A DNA stretch of 64,000 nt from G020353115 sp964640125 (GTDB taxonomy: Bacteria; Bacteroidota; Bacteroidia; Bacteroidales; VadinHA17). The position numbers and the translations under genes were made by a program. The DNA lies in NCBI GenBank assembly GCA_964640125.1, contig CAZXGG010000009.1:8734-72733 (forward strand), given 5' to 3'. The notes below the pieces were generated by a model, which was not told the origin of the DNA, did not search any database, and was given only the letters and a program-made list of their open reading frames with translations. Positions 7,647 to 15,481 of the stretch are shown here, piece by piece; within the stretch, counting starts at the first letter, position 1; every line of letters begins with the position of its first letter.

Positions 7647-10475
7647 ATGAGAAAACCAAGCATCATCCAAAATCGTTATCGCACCAGATGGTACCTGATA
7701 GGAATTATTGGTATTCTTCTCTCTTCCTGTACCACTCCCTCCATCATTGCTACCCGTGAACAGCAGCAGGGTGACTACTATAACAACCTGAATCAGTTCA
7801 ATGAGGCAATCATACATTATGAAAAATACCTGGAGGCAAGCAAGCAGCTTGGGATCTACCGGAATCTTGATATGGAAGCTGATGTGTGCCGAAAAGTAGC
7901 CCAGGCATACAGCACACAGGGTAATTTCTCCAGGGCAATTGAATATGTGGAAGAGTCAGTGAAACTGGATACCATCCAGAACAATCCGCTGGAAATAATT
8001 GAAGATTACAGGATGCTGGGAAAAATCTACCTCTACAGCGGCAATTTTAACGAAGGGATCGGATTTCTGGGAAAAGCCCTCCTGCTGAATGAGGGAATGG
8101 AAAGCAGCCTGAAAAGCATCAACCGGCTTTCTGTGGCAGATACCTACCTGTCACTTGGGCAGGCATGTAATGCGCTCGGACGATTCCGGGAAACGGAACA
8201 ACACACGGAGAACGCTCTTTCCATCTACAACGATCTGAACGACTGGCAGGGAATAATGGAAACAAATCTCATACTCGGGAATGCGATGATGCAACGGGGA
8301 GAAACCAAAAAAGCAAGAACCCTGTACCAGCAGTCGCTCGAGCTGGCTCAAATCCACGACCGGAATGCAGCCCGGCAACTGCAGGCTATCGGAGAATCCT
8401 TTGAGGCAGAAGGAGAATATGAACAAGCCCTGAATGCAAAGCTGGAAGCACTTCAGAATGCTGAAGAGTCAAACATCATCCCCCAGATCATATGGAGTAA
8501 CATTGGCGTGGGTGATGCATACTACCAGATCGGAAACCTTGAAAAAGCAAACGATTATTTCCTGCTGTCTGCACAGATACATGAGAAAGAAATAGTCCAG
8601 GCAGAAGCACTCGGAGCATCACTGGATATGAGGCTGGGCGATGTACAGCAAGCACAACAATACTTCGCCGGAGCCAACGCCCTGGTCGCAGCAGGACTGG
8701 CCAGCCTCCGCCTGGGCGAATCCCGTTTCCGGATGGGTGAGATCAATAGTAGCCTGGCAAGCTATCAGGAAGCAATAGACTACTTCACACGCTCAGAAAC
8801 CCGGGAGGGAACCGCTAAAGCCCATTTGAGGATAGGACACATACAACTTGAAGCGAAAAACCTTGCCGAGGCAAAAAGAAATCTCTTCATGGCAGCTAAC
8901 CTGACAGAGCAGGAAGAAACGAAATGGCAGATCCTCTACCAGCAGGGACGGTTATTCGAAACAGAAGAAAAAATCGATTCTGCCATTAATGCATACGAGG
9001 AAGCAATCCGGATCATCGAAAACATACGGGGTAAATTTACCATCGATGAATTTAAAAGTATTTACATCGATGATAAGATTGATGTGTACGACAGGCTGAT
9101 CAACCTGCTCCTCAACCTCAACCTGAAAACGGAAGCATTTGCCTGTGCACAAAGAGCCAGGTCCCGCGCATTCCTTGACCTGATCGGAAACAAAAAAATC
9201 GATGTAAAAACAAGTGCAGATCCGGAACTGGTGGAACGGGAACAGGACCTGAGGTTCGAGATCCAGCAACTTACCAGGGCAATCATGAGGAATGACCTGA
9301 AAACAACCGGTGCGGATGCCTTACGGGGAGAAGCTAAATTTGAACTGGAAAGTGAGCTCCAACAAGCCAGGGATGAGTATTCCGATATCCTGAGCCAGCT
9401 GAAGTTAAAAAACCGGGAGTACCAATCCATGGTCGTGGTTGAACCGTCCGGCCTGGAATCCGTTCAAGCCCTGCTTGATGATAAGACAGCACTGGTGGAA
9501 TACTGGTTGAGCGAGCAAAATTTAATCATCTGGGTGATCACCCGGAATGAACTTCATACCATAACCACCGATGTTCCTGACAGTCGAATTCAACAATCGG
9601 TTGTGATGTGCCGCCGGTTCATCCAGCCCGGTTCTGGTGATGCATACAAAGACAGGTTGAAAACACTCTACCAGATCCTCTTCTCCCCGATCGAAGAATT
9701 GGTAAACCAGTATGATAACCTGGGGATCATCCCGCACAGGGAACTGCATATCCTTCCATTCCAGGCATTGATCGATAGCGAAGACCACTACCTGGTAGAG
9801 CGGTTCAATATTTTCTATGTTCCTTCAATCAGCGTCTATGAACAATGTGTCCGGAAGAAAGGAGCATACAATAATCAGTTTCTTGCAATGGCGCTTGGAG
9901 ACATAGCTCTCGGGGACTTTTCGGGACTGCCGGGAACAATAAAAGAGGTGGAGGATATCTCCGTGCATTTTCCCGGGGGAACCATCCGGATTGAACAGCA
10001 GACCACTGAATCGTATTTAAAAAACAATGCATCCGGTTTTCAATACCTGCACCTTGCTACACATGGCTTGTTGAATCCCGTGCAACCCATGTATTCTTAC
10101 CTGCTCTTCGCCCCAACAGAAGCAGACGACGGCCAGCTGGCTGTTCATGAAGTATTCGGTTTGGATCTGAATGCACAACTGGTAACCCTCAGTGCGTGCC
10201 AGACCGGGCTTGGAGAGATCAGCAGAGGAGATGAATTAATTGGTATGAGCAGGGCTTTCCTCTATGCCGGAACACCCGCCGTTGTTGTTAGTCTCTGGAG
10301 CGTTGCCGACGAACCTACTGCCCTGCTGATGACCCGGTTCTACCAGTTCATGAAACAAAACAACCTGCAGCATGCCCTTACTCTTGCCCAGCGTGATGTC
10401 CTAAAACAGTACAACAACCCCTTCTTCTGGGCACCCTTCCAGCTGATCGGATATGGAGGAGATGAAAAGTTATAA
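7647..10475 (+). CDS. TPR-CHAT protein: lipoprotein with tetratricopeptide repeats and C-terminal caspase-like CHAT protease domain
   Basis: 942 residues. A lipoprotein signal ends in LLSSC with the acylated Cys at 28. About ten TPRs span ~40-460 (e.g. QGNFSRAIEYVEESVKLD, QIGNLEKANDYFLLSAQIHE), then a helical linker ~490-600, then a CHAT domain ~610-942. The catalytic dyad is visible: His806 in HLATHG and Cys851 in LSACQTG. Other hallmarks are GIIPHRELHILPFQAL, SRAFLYAGTPAVVVSLW and PFFWAPFQLIGY. CHAT is a caspase/separase-like cysteine protease (for example the TPR-CHAT subunit of type III-E CRISPR effectors, and gasdermin-activating proteases). Both catalytic residues are kept, so activity is likely; the substrate is unknown and no gasdermin-like gene is visible. 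Last gene of the operon, 23 bases after the second barrel. The lipobox puts it on the periplasmic or surface side (inference). Confidence 0.92.
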   Translation: MRKPSIIQNRYRTRWYLIGIIGILLSSCTTPSIIATREQQQGDYYNNLNQFNEAIIHYEKYLEASKQLGIYRNLDMEADVCRKVAQAYSTQGNFSRAIEYVEESVKLDTIQNNPLEIIEDYRMLGKIYLYSGNFNEGIGFLGKALLLNEGMESSLKSINRLSVADTYLSLGQACNALGRFRETEQHTENALSIYNDLNDWQGIMETNLILGNAMMQRGETKKARTLYQQSLELAQIHDRNAARQLQAIGESFEAEGEYEQALNAKLEALQNAEESNIIPQIIWSNIGVGDAYYQIGNLEKANDYFLLSAQIHEKEIVQAEALGASLDMRLGDVQQAQQYFAGANALVAAGLASLRLGESRFRMGEINSSLASYQEAIDYFTRSETREGTAKAHLRIGHIQLEAKNLAEAKRNLFMAANLTEQEETKWQILYQQGRLFETEEKIDSAINAYEEAIRIIENIRGKFTIDEFKSIYIDDKIDVYDRLINLLLNLNLKTEAFACAQRARSRAFLDLIGNKKIDVKTSADPELVEREQDLRFEIQQLTRAIMRNDLKTTGADALRGEAKFELESELQQARDEYSDILSQLKLKNREYQSMVVVEPSGLESVQALLDDKTALVEYWLSEQNLIIWVITRNELHTITTDVPDSRIQQSVVMCRRFIQPGSGDAYKDRLKTLYQILFSPIEELVNQYDNLGIIPHRELHILPFQALIDSEDHYLVERFNIFYVPSISVYEQCVRKKGAYNNQFLAMALGDIALGDFSGLPGTIKEVEDISVHFPGGTIRIEQQTTESYLKNNASGFQYLHLATHGLLNPVQPMYSYLLFAPTEADDGQLAVHEVFGLDLNAQLVTLSACQTGLGEISRGDELIGMSRAFLYAGTPAVVVSLWSVADEPTALLMTRFYQFMKQNNLQHALTLAQRDVLKQYNNPFFWAPFQLIGYGGDEKL

Positions 10476-10756
10476 GTTAAAAGTTATTCGTTATAAGTTG
10501 ATAAGAGGGAAGGGAGTGATGCACCATAGGCGTGCCTACGGCAAATGATGAATGATGAGTGCCTGCCACGTGAAATGCGACGAAGGAGCATATTTCACTG
10601 TGGATGAATGATGATTGATGAGTTAGCATGGGGCTTGGGGCATGGAGCATCCGCCTTCGTTAAAACTTCGGCGGACAAAGTAGGGCATGGGGAGGAGTAC
10701 AGAGTTAAAAGAGAGGAGAAGACTTTGAGACGAAGGGACTGAAGGACAAAGAGGTT

Positions 10757-10788
10757 GAGACGGTGAGACGATGAGACTGTGAGACGAA
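10757..10788. repeat. Four tandem 8-bp repeats
   Basis: GAGACGGT, GAGACGAT, GAGACTGT and GAGACGAA follow one another without spacers. Degenerate relatives (gagacgaag, ggactgaag) occur just upstream from 10726. A similar purine-rich run exists on the opposite strand at about 63825-63870. Confidence 0.8.
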
Positions 10789-10822
10789 AAGAATGCGTGC
10801 TGGGTGCTCGGTTCTCGGTCCT

Positions 10823-10853
10823 GCCCGCCCGACTGAACGTCGTTCGGGCGGGC
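10823..10853. repeat. GC-rich perfect hairpin
   Basis: A perfect 10-bp inverted repeat (GCCCGCCCGA against TCGGGCGGGC) surrounds an 11-base loop, in a region otherwise close to the genome average. No T-run follows on either strand, so it is not a classical terminator. It fits a REP-like palindrome. Confidence 0.7.
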
Positions 10854-10934
10854 GGGCTGGTTACTGGGTCTCCTTCGCTACTAAAAATGTAGCTTCGGGA
10901 GTATGGTTATGCCACCTTTGGTACATTGTAAAGA

Positions 10935-11069
10935 ATACCCCAGAGGGGTATAATAATCAATAGCCCCGGGTGAGGGAACGGTAGTGACCGTAACCCGAGG
11001 CTAGTGTATACCCAAAAAATAATATGGTCCAACTGCATGGTAATTCTATAGGAAATTATTCCATGGACC
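10935..11069. other. Three consecutive hairpins, possible structured RNA or REP/MITE element
   Basis: Hairpin 1 is ATACCCC-AGA-GGGGTAT (10935-10951). Hairpin 2 (10961-11003) pairs TAGCC with GGCTA, CGGGT with ACCCG and ACGGT with ACCGT around the loop AGTG, with a small bulge. Hairpin 3 (11026-11069) pairs GGTCC with GGACC and TAATT with AATTA. Close packing of three stems in 135 bases suggests a folded single-stranded element, either RNA or the DNA hairpins recognised by REP-associated tyrosine transposases. No transposase gene is present in the window. Confidence 0.5.
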
Positions 11070-11220
11070 GAAATTCTCCAGCCGTTAAGGCAAAGGTTAA
11101 TATCAATGGACTCAATAACTTAATAACCACTAACCCAATAACTTTTCTTTAGAAGTATTTTTTATGAAAATTTAAGTTCCATTCTGAAATGTGAAAAATG
11201 AATATAACAACCACTTTCCA

Positions 11221-11251
11221 TTTGCATATTAAAATAGTTTATTTAACTTTG
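11221..11251 (+). promoter_or_regulatory. Bacteroidota-type promoter of the membrane protein/regulator pair
   Basis: TTTG at 11221-11224 (-33) and TAACTTTG at 11244-11251 (-7) are separated by exactly 19 bases, a full match to the TTTG-N19-TAnnTTTG consensus of the Bacteroidota primary sigma factor. The expected transcript start is about 20-25 bases before the ATG at 11281. Confidence 0.65.
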
Positions 11252-11262
11252 TATTTCAAAGT
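11246..11262. promoter_or_regulatory. Operator copy 1: ACTTTG-N5-CAAAGT inverted repeat
   Basis: ACTTTGTATTTCAAAGT is a perfect inverted repeat with a 5-base spacer, followed by a further ACTTTTA half-site-like word. It overlaps the -7 element, so a bound protein would block transcription. An identical copy lies in front of creD at 12232-12248, and the small winged-helix protein encoded between the two sites is the obvious candidate ligand. Confidence 0.7.
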
Positions 11263-11280
11263 ACTTTTAAAACATGAAAG

Positions 11281-11913
11281 ATGGCTACAAAAGATGAACA
11301 GCTGGAAAGCCTGAATGAGATCAGATCGCTCATGGAACGCTCCACCCGGTTTATCTCGCTCAGCGGATTATCGGGCATTTTTGCCGGTGTCTTTGCGCTG
11401 ATCGGTGCGGTGATTGCCTGGTGGATCCTTGGATTTGAAGCACCCGGCTATCCTGAAGGTATAGAATCAATCCCTGATCTCTCCTATAAACAACTCATGT
11501 GGTACCTGTTCCTGGATGCCACAATTGTATTGTTGCTGGCATTGGGTGCCAGTTATTATTTCTCCCACAGAAAAGCTCAAAAGAAGGGCGTTCCTTTCTG
11601 GAGTAAATCAACCAGGCGCCTAATGGCAAACCTGTTCATCCCCCTGACAGCAGGTGGCGTCTTTTGTCTGATCCTGTTCATTAACGGCAATGTGTCGATC
11701 GTGATCTCACTCTCTATGATTTTTTACGGTATTGCACTTTACAATGCCAGCAATTTCACACTGAACGAAGTGCGTTACCTGGGTCTGGCGAATATCATTT
11801 GTGGTATCTTTGCATTACTATTCCCGTCTATCGGATTGATATTCTGGGCAATAGGGTTCGGAATCTTTCACATTGCATACGGCTCATTCATGCACCTTAA
11901 ATACGATAGATAG
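11281..11913 (+). CDS. Six-helix membrane protein, partner of the winged-helix regulator
   Basis: 210 residues. A short amphipathic N-terminus (ATKDEQLESLNEIRSLMERS) is followed by about six hydrophobic helices (~25-50, 78-98, 118-136, 138-156, 166-182, 186-204). No enzymatic motif was recognised. The start at 11281 is supported because an ATG at 11274 in another frame ends after seven codons. The stop is 3 bases from the start of the winged-helix gene, so the two are translationally coupled. Gene pairs of a multi-helix membrane protein and a small winged-helix protein of this type are common in Bacteroidota. Here the pair is linked to creD by shared operators. It could sense the membrane state or control the regulator (inference). 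Confidence 0.7.
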   Translation: MATKDEQLESLNEIRSLMERSTRFISLSGLSGIFAGVFALIGAVIAWWILGFEAPGYPEGIESIPDLSYKQLMWYLFLDATIVLLLALGASYYFSHRKAQKKGVPFWSKSTRRLMANLFIPLTAGGVFCLILFINGNVSIVISLSMIFYGIALYNASNFTLNEVRYLGLANIICGIFALLFPSIGLIFWAIGFGIFHIAYGSFMHLKYDR

Positions 11914-11916
11914 CGC

Positions 11917-12216
11917 ATGGAGAATCCAATTGAACACCTGGATAAAGTCTATGACAGCAGGATCCGCCTGGGAATCATGTCGGTCCTGATGGTGAACGAA
12001 TGGGTGGACTTCAATTCATTCAAGGAGCTCCTTGAAACCACAGATGGAAATCTTGCCAGTCATTTGAAAGCACTGGAAAAAAGGGAATTGATCACTGTGC
12101 AAAAACAGTTCATCGGAAGGAAACCAAAAACCAGCTACAGGGCAACTGCAAAAGGGAAAATCTCCTTTCAAAACCACCTGGATGCAATGGAAAAGATCAT
12201 TAAAGAACAAAAATAA
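11917..12216 (+). CDS. Small winged-helix transcriptional regulator (ArsR/MarR-like, HTH_27-type)
   Basis: 99 residues, almost entirely a winged-helix domain. Helices include RIRLGIMSVLMVNEWVDFNS. The recognition region is FKELLETTDGNLASHLKALE, followed by a wing with GRKPKTSYRATAKGK. This LxxxxxxxxNLSxHLxxLxxxGLI pattern is typical of the PF13601 winged-helix family, which acts as a repressor in many Bacteroidota and Actinobacteriota. No cysteine metal site or ligand domain is present. The protein is encoded 3 bases after the membrane protein and 58 bases before creD. The identical ACTTTG-N5-CAAAGT repeats at 11246 and 12232 flank this gene, so autoregulation and control of creD are strongly suggested (inference). 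Confidence 0.88.
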   Translation: MENPIEHLDKVYDSRIRLGIMSVLMVNEWVDFNSFKELLETTDGNLASHLKALEKRELITVQKQFIGRKPKTSYRATAKGKISFQNHLDAMEKIIKEQK

Positions 12217-12231
12217 TTTTTTTATCTGTTC

Positions 12232-12248
12232 ACTTTGTATTTCAAAGT
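12232..12248. promoter_or_regulatory. Operator copy 2 in front of creD
   Basis: ACTTTGTATTTCAAAGT is repeated exactly, and identity with copy 1 continues through the following ACTTTTA. It overlaps a -7-like TCACTTTG (12230-12237, one mismatch to TAnnTTTG). It lies 26 bases upstream of the creD ATG. Confidence 0.7.
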
Positions 12249-12274
12249 ACTTTTATATATTAAATTATACCACC

Positions 12275-13630
12275 ATGAACACAATCAAAGAGACAAGAGA
12301 CTGGTTTGCAAACTCAATCACAGTTAAATTATCGATCACTGGCTTTATCATTCTCATGCTGCTGATCCCTGCACAGATGATTAAGACCCTGATCACAGAG
12401 CGGGAGAATCTACGGGAGAGTGTTGAAGAGGATATCTTCTCGAAATGGGGCAACAGTCAAACCATAGCTGGACCCATCTTATCTGTCCCCTACTACTGGT
12501 ACAGTAAGGATGATAAAGAAACCATCCGACACGTGAACGTCGTTCACTTCCTGCCGGATGAACTGGTCATTACGGGAGAGGTCGCTACCGAGGTGCGTTA
12601 CCGGGGGATCTATGAAGCGATCGTTTACCAGGCACGGTTAAACATCCGTGGAACCATCTCCCATCCGGATTTTTCCACCTGGAAAATCCCGGAAAAAGAG
12701 ATTCTTTGGGATGAAGCCTTTCTTTCACTTGGGATACCGGACCTGAGGGGTATCAAATCAGGATCATCAGCCACCATTAACGGTAAACAGGTCGCGATAC
12801 AACCTGGTCTGCAAAACACGGGTATGCTCCAATCGGGTATCCGAACGGATTTTCTCCTGGAGAATGAAATCCCCTCAACAGGATATCCCTTTGAAATTCA
12901 ACTGAACCTCAACGGAAGCGGATCGCTTAATTTTATCCCGGCTGGAAAAACGACCCATGTTACACTGAGATCGGAATGGAGCCATCCCAGTTTCAACGGG
13001 GCTTTCCTGCCTGAAAGCAGGAGTATTACACCGGAGGGATTTTCTGCAGAATGGAATATCCTGGATTTGAACCGTAATTATCCACAGCAATGGAAAGGGA
13101 GCGACTATGGATTTGACGGATCGGAGTTTGGTGTTAATTTTCTACTCCCGGTCGATCAGTATCAGAAGACATACCGTTCGGTAAAATATGCCATCATGTT
13201 TCTTTCACTCACTTTTTTGATCTTCCTTTTTGTTGAAATTCTCGGGGGAATGCGTATTCATCCGGTTCAATACCTTCTGGTGGGGCTGGCACTCCTCATT
13301 TTCTATGTTCTTCTCCTTTCGCTCTCGGAGCAGATAAGCCTGAACCTTGCCTATTTGTTCTCGAGCCTTGCGATCATCATCACGATCAGTTCGTATGCAA
13401 GAGCCATTTTTAAGAACTGGAAACAAACCCTGATCACGGCATCGTGCCTCATGGTTCTTTACGCATTTTTATTCACTGTTCTTCAACTGCAGGATTTTGC
13501 ATTGCTGCTGGGAAGCATTGGTCTGTTCCTTGCCCTGGGTATAACCATGTACCTTTCCAGGAACATCAACTGGTATTCCTCTTTTCTACGCAAGAGTGAG
13601 AGTACAAATCCTCAACGGATTGAGCCATGA
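12275..13630 (+). CDS. creD: CreD-like inner-membrane protein
   Basis: 451 residues from ATG 12275. A longer frame from 12182 would overlap the regulator gene and run through the operator, so it was rejected. The protein has one N-terminal helix (~20-38), a large periplasmic domain (~50-290) with typical CreD wording (SKWGNSQTIAGPILSVPY, NFLLPVDQYQKTYRSVKYAI), and five to six C-terminal helices (~295-430). CreD is the membrane product of the E. coli CreBC regulon and affects cell-envelope integrity and beta-lactam/colicin tolerance. Here CreBC is absent and the gene is instead linked to a winged-helix regulator through a shared operator, as in several Bacteroidota and Xanthomonadales. Length matches the family. 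Confidence 0.93.
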   Translation: MNTIKETRDWFANSITVKLSITGFIILMLLIPAQMIKTLITERENLRESVEEDIFSKWGNSQTIAGPILSVPYYWYSKDDKETIRHVNVVHFLPDELVITGEVATEVRYRGIYEAIVYQARLNIRGTISHPDFSTWKIPEKEILWDEAFLSLGIPDLRGIKSGSSATINGKQVAIQPGLQNTGMLQSGIRTDFLLENEIPSTGYPFEIQLNLNGSGSLNFIPAGKTTHVTLRSEWSHPSFNGAFLPESRSITPEGFSAEWNILDLNRNYPQQWKGSDYGFDGSEFGVNFLLPVDQYQKTYRSVKYAIMFLSLTFLIFLFVEILGGMRIHPVQYLLVGLALLIFYVLLLSLSEQISLNLAYLFSSLAIIITISSYARAIFKNWKQTLITASCLMVLYAFLFTVLQLQDFALLLGSIGLFLALGITMYLSRNINWYSSFLRKSESTNPQRIEP

Positions 13631-13828
13631 AGAACAATCATGGAAATGACACGATCCAGAGCACGTGGAGATCTTACTATCCGGTTTCCGTGTATCACCA
13701 TCTTATGTTCTTCAGCACCTTGAATAAAAAAGCCAGGAAAGAGAGCCTCTGTCGGAAACTATTTTACTTAATTTCGTTTGTCTTATTTTACAAAGACCCA
13801 TTTTCTTTTAACCAATAAACGTACTGAA

Positions 13829-15382
13829 ATGAAAACAATCCGACACTTTGGTTTTCTATTGCTGTTTCTGTTACCCTTACTGGTTTCAGCGCAAACGGAA
13901 CCGGTTGATCTGGAGATGATCCATAAGATCAAGCAGGAAGGACTCAGGAACTCAATGATTGAAGATCTCTCATTCTGGATGACTGATGCTATTGGTTCGC
14001 GTTTACCCGGATCCACCGGAATGAAGCGTGCCACAGAAATGGCAAAACAAAAAATGGAGGAGATTGGTCTCACCAATGTGGCTCTCGAATCCTGGGGTGA
14101 ATTTGGCAAAGGTTGGGACAACACCAGATGTTATATTGCCATGGTCGCTCCCTACTACGTTCCCCTGATTGCTACACCAAAAGCCTGGACTGCCGGGACG
14201 GATGGTCTATTGAAATCGGAGGTAGTTCTGGTGGACATCCAGGATGAAGATGATTTTGAAGCCTACAAAGGCAAACTACAGGGAAAAATTGTCACCTCAT
14301 CCATCGTAACAGAGACACCTCCTGAATTTGAACCACTCGCAAGGCGCCTGACCGAAGAAGACCTGGAAAGGATTTCCTCGTTAGCAGCTCAGGGAGATCG
14401 GCGACGTTTCAATGAGGCTGACTTTGCCCGGTACAGGCAGATGAGGCAACTGCGGAACCAGATGAGCACCTTTTTTAAGGAGGAGGGTGCTGCTGCCATA
14501 CTGACCCCATCCGGATCATTCGGAACCATCCGGTCAAGCGGAGCATCAGCCTCAGCAGAGGAGCCGGCAATTACCGAAATATTACTTACTACCGAACACC
14601 ATGGAAGGATTGTGCGTCTCCTGCAACACGATATCCCGGTGGAGGTTGAAATGGAGGTAACGAATGTTTTTCTTGACGAAGACCTGAACGATTACAACGT
14701 CATCGGTGAGATCCCGGGTACGGATAAGAATCTAAAGGATCAGGTCGTTATGGTTGGGGGTCATCTCGATTGCTGGCATGGTGGTACAGGAGCCAATGAC
14801 AATGCTTCCGGGTGCATTGTTATGATGGAAGCGCTGCGGATCCTGAATGCCATAGGGGTTAAACCGCGACGGACAATACGCATAGCATTGTGGGGAGCCG
14901 AAGAGCAGGGTTTACTTGGTTCCCGGGGGTACGTTTCCAAACATTTTGCCGATCGATCCTCCATGGAGACAAAACCGGAGCATGCAAAACTTTCGGCTTA
15001 CTATAACATCGATAACGGGTCTGGCAAAGTGCGCGGGATCTATATGCAGGAAAACGATATGCTACGACCCATTTTCGAAGCGTGGTTAAAGCCGTTTGAA
15101 GACATGGGTGCTTCGACCGTCACAAACCGTAATACCAGCGGGACGGATCACCTTTCATTCAATGCAGTTGGCCTCCCTGGATTCCAGTTCATCCAGGACC
15201 CGATCAATTATGGAAGAGGATATCACACCAATATGGATACCTACGAACGGCTTATGCTGGATGACATGAAGCAAACAGCAATCATCGTTGCCTCATTCGT
15301 CTATCACACCGCCATGCGGGATGAACTTTTACCACGGAAACCGATGCCCGAACCACAGGAAAGGGGTGAGAGAAGGTTTTAG
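13829..15382 (+). CDS. Secreted M28-family zinc peptidase with PA domain
   Basis: 517 residues from ATG 13829, whose product has a clean signal peptide (FGFLLLFLLPLLVSAQ). A protease-associated insert lies at about 110-290. The M28 catalytic domain follows with metal/catalytic residues His312 (GGHLDCW), Asp324 (ANDNASG), Glu358-Glu359 (WGAEEQGLLGS), Asp395 (YNIDNGSG) and His441 (TDHLSF). All expected residues are present, so the enzyme should be an active di-zinc aminopeptidase/carboxypeptidase-type exopeptidase acting in the periplasm or outside. The C-terminus is short and proline/arginine rich (KPMPEPQERGERRF) and has no sorting domain. The gene stands alone; a 198-base gap after creD separates the units. 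Confidence 0.93.
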   Translation: MKTIRHFGFLLLFLLPLLVSAQTEPVDLEMIHKIKQEGLRNSMIEDLSFWMTDAIGSRLPGSTGMKRATEMAKQKMEEIGLTNVALESWGEFGKGWDNTRCYIAMVAPYYVPLIATPKAWTAGTDGLLKSEVVLVDIQDEDDFEAYKGKLQGKIVTSSIVTETPPEFEPLARRLTEEDLERISSLAAQGDRRRFNEADFARYRQMRQLRNQMSTFFKEEGAAAILTPSGSFGTIRSSGASASAEEPAITEILLTTEHHGRIVRLLQHDIPVEVEMEVTNVFLDEDLNDYNVIGEIPGTDKNLKDQVVMVGGHLDCWHGGTGANDNASGCIVMMEALRILNAIGVKPRRTIRIALWGAEEQGLLGSRGYVSKHFADRSSMETKPEHAKLSAYYNIDNGSGKVRGIYMQENDMLRPIFEAWLKPFEDMGASTVTNRNTSGTDHLSFNAVGLPGFQFIQDPINYGRGYHTNMDTYERLMLDDMKQTAIIVASFVYHTAMRDELLPRKPMPEPQERGERRF

Positions 15383-15481
15383 ATGACTCTCGGTTTCTTA
15401 CTGCAAACTGAAGATTGAGGGGTGGATCCTGATTTCCTTAATGTTCAGGTATAAACTTATCTACTTATACAAACGAGTGGA

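Larger units (their letters stand above)
10476..11220. repeat. Non-coding, hairpin-rich repeat region
   Basis: About 745 bases without a credible gene. It starts with AT-rich words related to TTATAAGTT and TTGATAAG. Visible next are an imperfect hairpin at ~10567-10612, a TCCGCC/GGCGGA hairpin at ~10649-10674, four tandem 8-mers of GAGACnnT type (10757-10788), a GC-rich hairpin (10823-10853), a GCTAC/GTAGC hairpin (10877-10893), and three hairpins at 10935-11069. It ends with the tail word ACTCAATAACTTA (11110-11122). A reverse-oriented relative occupies 63361-63890. The composition differs sharply from the coding neighbours. It looks like a cluster of REP/MITE-like elements or decayed repeats rather than a gene. 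Confidence 0.7.

Noticed and set aside
7647..10475. Type III-E CRISPR or gasdermin-defence assignment for the TPR-CHAT gene
   Set aside because: No Cas7-11-like effector, CRISPR array or gasdermin-like pore gene was found on either side; the lipobox also argues against a cytoplasmic defence role.
10757..10788. CRISPR-like array
   Set aside because: Repeat unit is only 8 bp with no spacers and no cas genes nearby.
13627..13818. 63-codon frame overlapping the creD stop (ATGA) and possibly coupled to it
   Set aside because: No recognisable domain, signal or regular helix pattern, and it covers the region expected to hold the M28 peptidase promoter. Kept out as likely chance.
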